Source of the DNA: Lachnospiraceae bacterium
GTDB taxonomy: Bacteria > Bacillota > Clostridia > Lachnospirales > Lachnospiraceae
Direction of reading: 5' to 3'
DNA length: 51,554 nt
NCBI GenBank assembly: GCA_017889125.1
Contig: JAGHER010000067.1
Location: 1 to 51,554 of the forward strand
Under the pieces are notes generated by a model. It saw nothing but the letters and a program-made list of their open reading frames with translations, did not search any database and was not told where the DNA came from. Made by a program: the position numbers and the translations under genes. This document shows, piece after piece, positions 50,402-51,554 of this stretch. How positions within the stretch are numbered: position 1 is the stretch's first letter; each line of letters starts with the position of its first letter.

Positions 50402-50432
50402 CGGCTGATTAAGGCTGAACAAAAAGATAAAT

Positions 50433-50476
50433 AGGCTGCTGTGAAGGCGGGAGTGCCTGCTTTTGCAGCAGCCTTT
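50433..50476 (+). terminator. Terminator after glgB
   Basis: AGGCTGCTG (50433-50441) pairs with CAGCAGCCT (50466-50474), with an internal AGGC/GCCT helix in the loop, followed by a short T run. It separates glgB from the MscS gene. Confidence 0.7.
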
Positions 50477-50518
50477 CTGCCCGGGCCGGAAAATAAGCCA
50501 GACCAGAAGGAGATCGAT

Positions 50519-51554
50519 ATGACATCTTGGATTTTAAGTCAGGCGGGGGCAGCGGCGCCTGCCGCCGCCAAAATAGCAGTAGAACGGTTCACCCATATGG
50601 CTTCTGCTGCGGGGACAGCAGCAGGCCAGCTGACGGAGACAACTGCAGAAGCTGCCGCGGAGACATCGGCGGAGTTTCTTCAGGAGACGCTTCCCCTGGT
50701 ACAGGAGGTGGCCGAAGACATTAACCAGCTGAATCCCAACACAATTCTTGAGACACTGCGCTCCATGATCCCGGGGCTGATGAGCCTGGGCTACCGCCTG
50801 CTGATGGTGGGCCTGATTATCGTCATCGGAATGCGGGTGATCGGCACGCTGAAAAAGATGCTGTCCAGAAGCTTTGTGCGGATGGAAATGGAGATCAGCC
50901 TGCAGAAATTCCTGATGTCAGTGCTGTCAGCCGCCATGTATCTGATTTTGATTCTCATTGCGGCGGACAAGCTGGGCTTCAATCCCACATCGCTGATTGC
51001 TCTGGTGGGCTCTGCCGGTGTAGCGGTGGCCTTGTCCCTGCAGGAGAGCCTTTCGAATTTTGCCGGAGGAATTATCATTATGCTTATGAAGCCCTTCCGG
51101 GTGGGGGATTATATCGTCACTACCACATCGGGAATTGAGGGCACGGTAAAGGTCATCGGCCTGATTTACACCAGCCTCCTGACGCCGGATAACCGGATGG
51201 TGGTGATCCCCAACGGCGGCCTGGCCAACTCCTCCATAACTAACGTGACAGCTGAGGACAAGCGGCGGCTTGAACTGCTGATTAACATCAGCTATGAGTC
51301 GGATTTGCGGAAGGCCAAGGAGCTTCTTCTGGAGATCATCGATTCCCATCCCATGGCTCTTCATGAGGAGGGGCAGATGCCTCAGGTTTTCGTGTGGGAG
51401 CTGGGAGACAGTGCGGTGGTTTTAGGCGGCAGAGTCTGGACCAGGATGGAGGATTACTGGACCGCCAGGTTTGAGATTACGGAAGAAATCAAGCTTACCT
51501 TTGACCAGGAGGGAATCGAGATTCCTTACCAAAAGGTGGATGTGAGAGTGGAGG
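50519..51554 (+). CDS. Mechanosensitive ion channel, MscS family (3' end missing)
   Basis: The reading frame starts at ATG 50519 after AAGGAGATCG and runs off the window end with at least 345 residues. After an Ala/Thr/Glu-rich N-terminal stretch of ~75 residues there are three membrane segments (about 90-115, 130-150 and 158-185). The MscS pore helix and domain follow: L-V-G-S-A-G-V-A-V-A-L-S-L-Q-E-S-L-S-N-F-A-G-G, F-R-V-G-D-Y-I and V-V-I-P-N-G-G-L-A-N-S-S. It is a small-conductance channel that opens under membrane tension to release solutes during osmotic downshock. Confidence 0.92.
   Translation, partial: MTSWILSQAGAAAPAAAKIAVERFTHMASAAGTAAGQLTETTAEAAAETSAEFLQETLPLVQEVAEDINQLNPNTILETLRSMIPGLMSLGYRLLMVGLIIVIGMRVIGTLKKMLSRSFVRMEMEISLQKFLMSVLSAAMYLILILIAADKLGFNPTSLIALVGSAGVAVALSLQESLSNFAGGIIIMLMKPFRVGDYIVTTTSGIEGTVKVIGLIYTSLLTPDNRMVVIPNGGLANSSITNVTAEDKRRLELLINISYESDLRKAKELLLEIIDSHPMALHEEGQMPQVFVWELGDSAVVLGGRVWTRMEDYWTARFEITEEIKLTFDQEGIEIPYQKVDVRVE

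Noticed and set aside
49304-50422. Long minus-strand frame opposite glgB
   Set aside because: Its Leu/Cys/Phe-rich sequence is the reverse image of the Ala/Lys repeats; it has no family features.
1-51554. CRISPR arrays, tRNA or rRNA genes, insertion sequences
   Set aside because: No repeat-spacer pattern, transposase motif or tRNA-like clover pattern was noticed by eye on either strand. Programs were not run.

Overview
The window looks like chromosome from a plant-glycan-degrading Clostridia, most likely a Lachnospiraceae member. The reasons are consensus sigma-A promoters with AGGAGG ribosome sites, a DUF4250 gene, YesM/YesN-type two-component genes, ABC sugar importers with lipoprotein binding proteins, and several intracellular glycoside hydrolases. 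Family assignments come from reading protein motifs by eye; no database search was run.

Layout. 1-1407: end of a DHFR/RibD-like reductase, a small membrane protein paired with an XRE regulator, and a poorly coding stretch. 1408-18450: a xylan-type locus, all on the plus strand. It holds an MBL-fold hydrolase, SDR, IclR regulator, GH10 xylanase, ABC importer (binding protein, terminator, FAD oxidoreductase, two permeases), a GH67-like protein, a GHL6-like protein, a 2-hydroxyacid dehydrogenase, an RraA-family aldolase, an AEC carrier and a GH5 enzyme. 18553-21779: a GH3 beta-xylosidase-type enzyme divergent from an AraC regulator. 21722-34523: a pectin-type locus. It has a YesN/YesM pair on the minus strand, then on the plus strand a binding protein, bicupin, second binding protein, terminator, GH105, two permeases, GH28 and a TIM-barrel isomerase. 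34570-37327: two tandem MATE transporters, the second frameshifted. 37336-45564: ClpB behind a CIRCE-like element, DUF4250, and a small type IV pilus or competence-type operon. 45569-51554: LepB, a DUF3810 protein, glycogen branching enzyme with a long Ala/Lys/Glu tail, and the start of an MscS channel.

How it works together (inference). Oligosaccharides released outside the cell are captured by the lipoproteins, imported, and cut in the cytoplasm, because none of the recognised hydrolases carries a signal peptide. The xylan locus also has an unusual set of redox and aldolase enzymes, which suggests that an acidic or oxidised sugar is taken to small organic acids. Three copies of a 15-bp palindrome, TTTTAAT-A-ATTAAAA, lie just downstream of the two main promoters of this locus and are good candidates for the IclR operator. 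A 21-bp-spaced direct repeat lies against the GH3 promoter and is a good candidate for the AraC site.

The observations most worth following are the palindromic operators, the redox/aldolase set, the GH67-like/GHL6-like pair, the histone-H1-like tail on the branching enzyme, and the reduced pilus operon.
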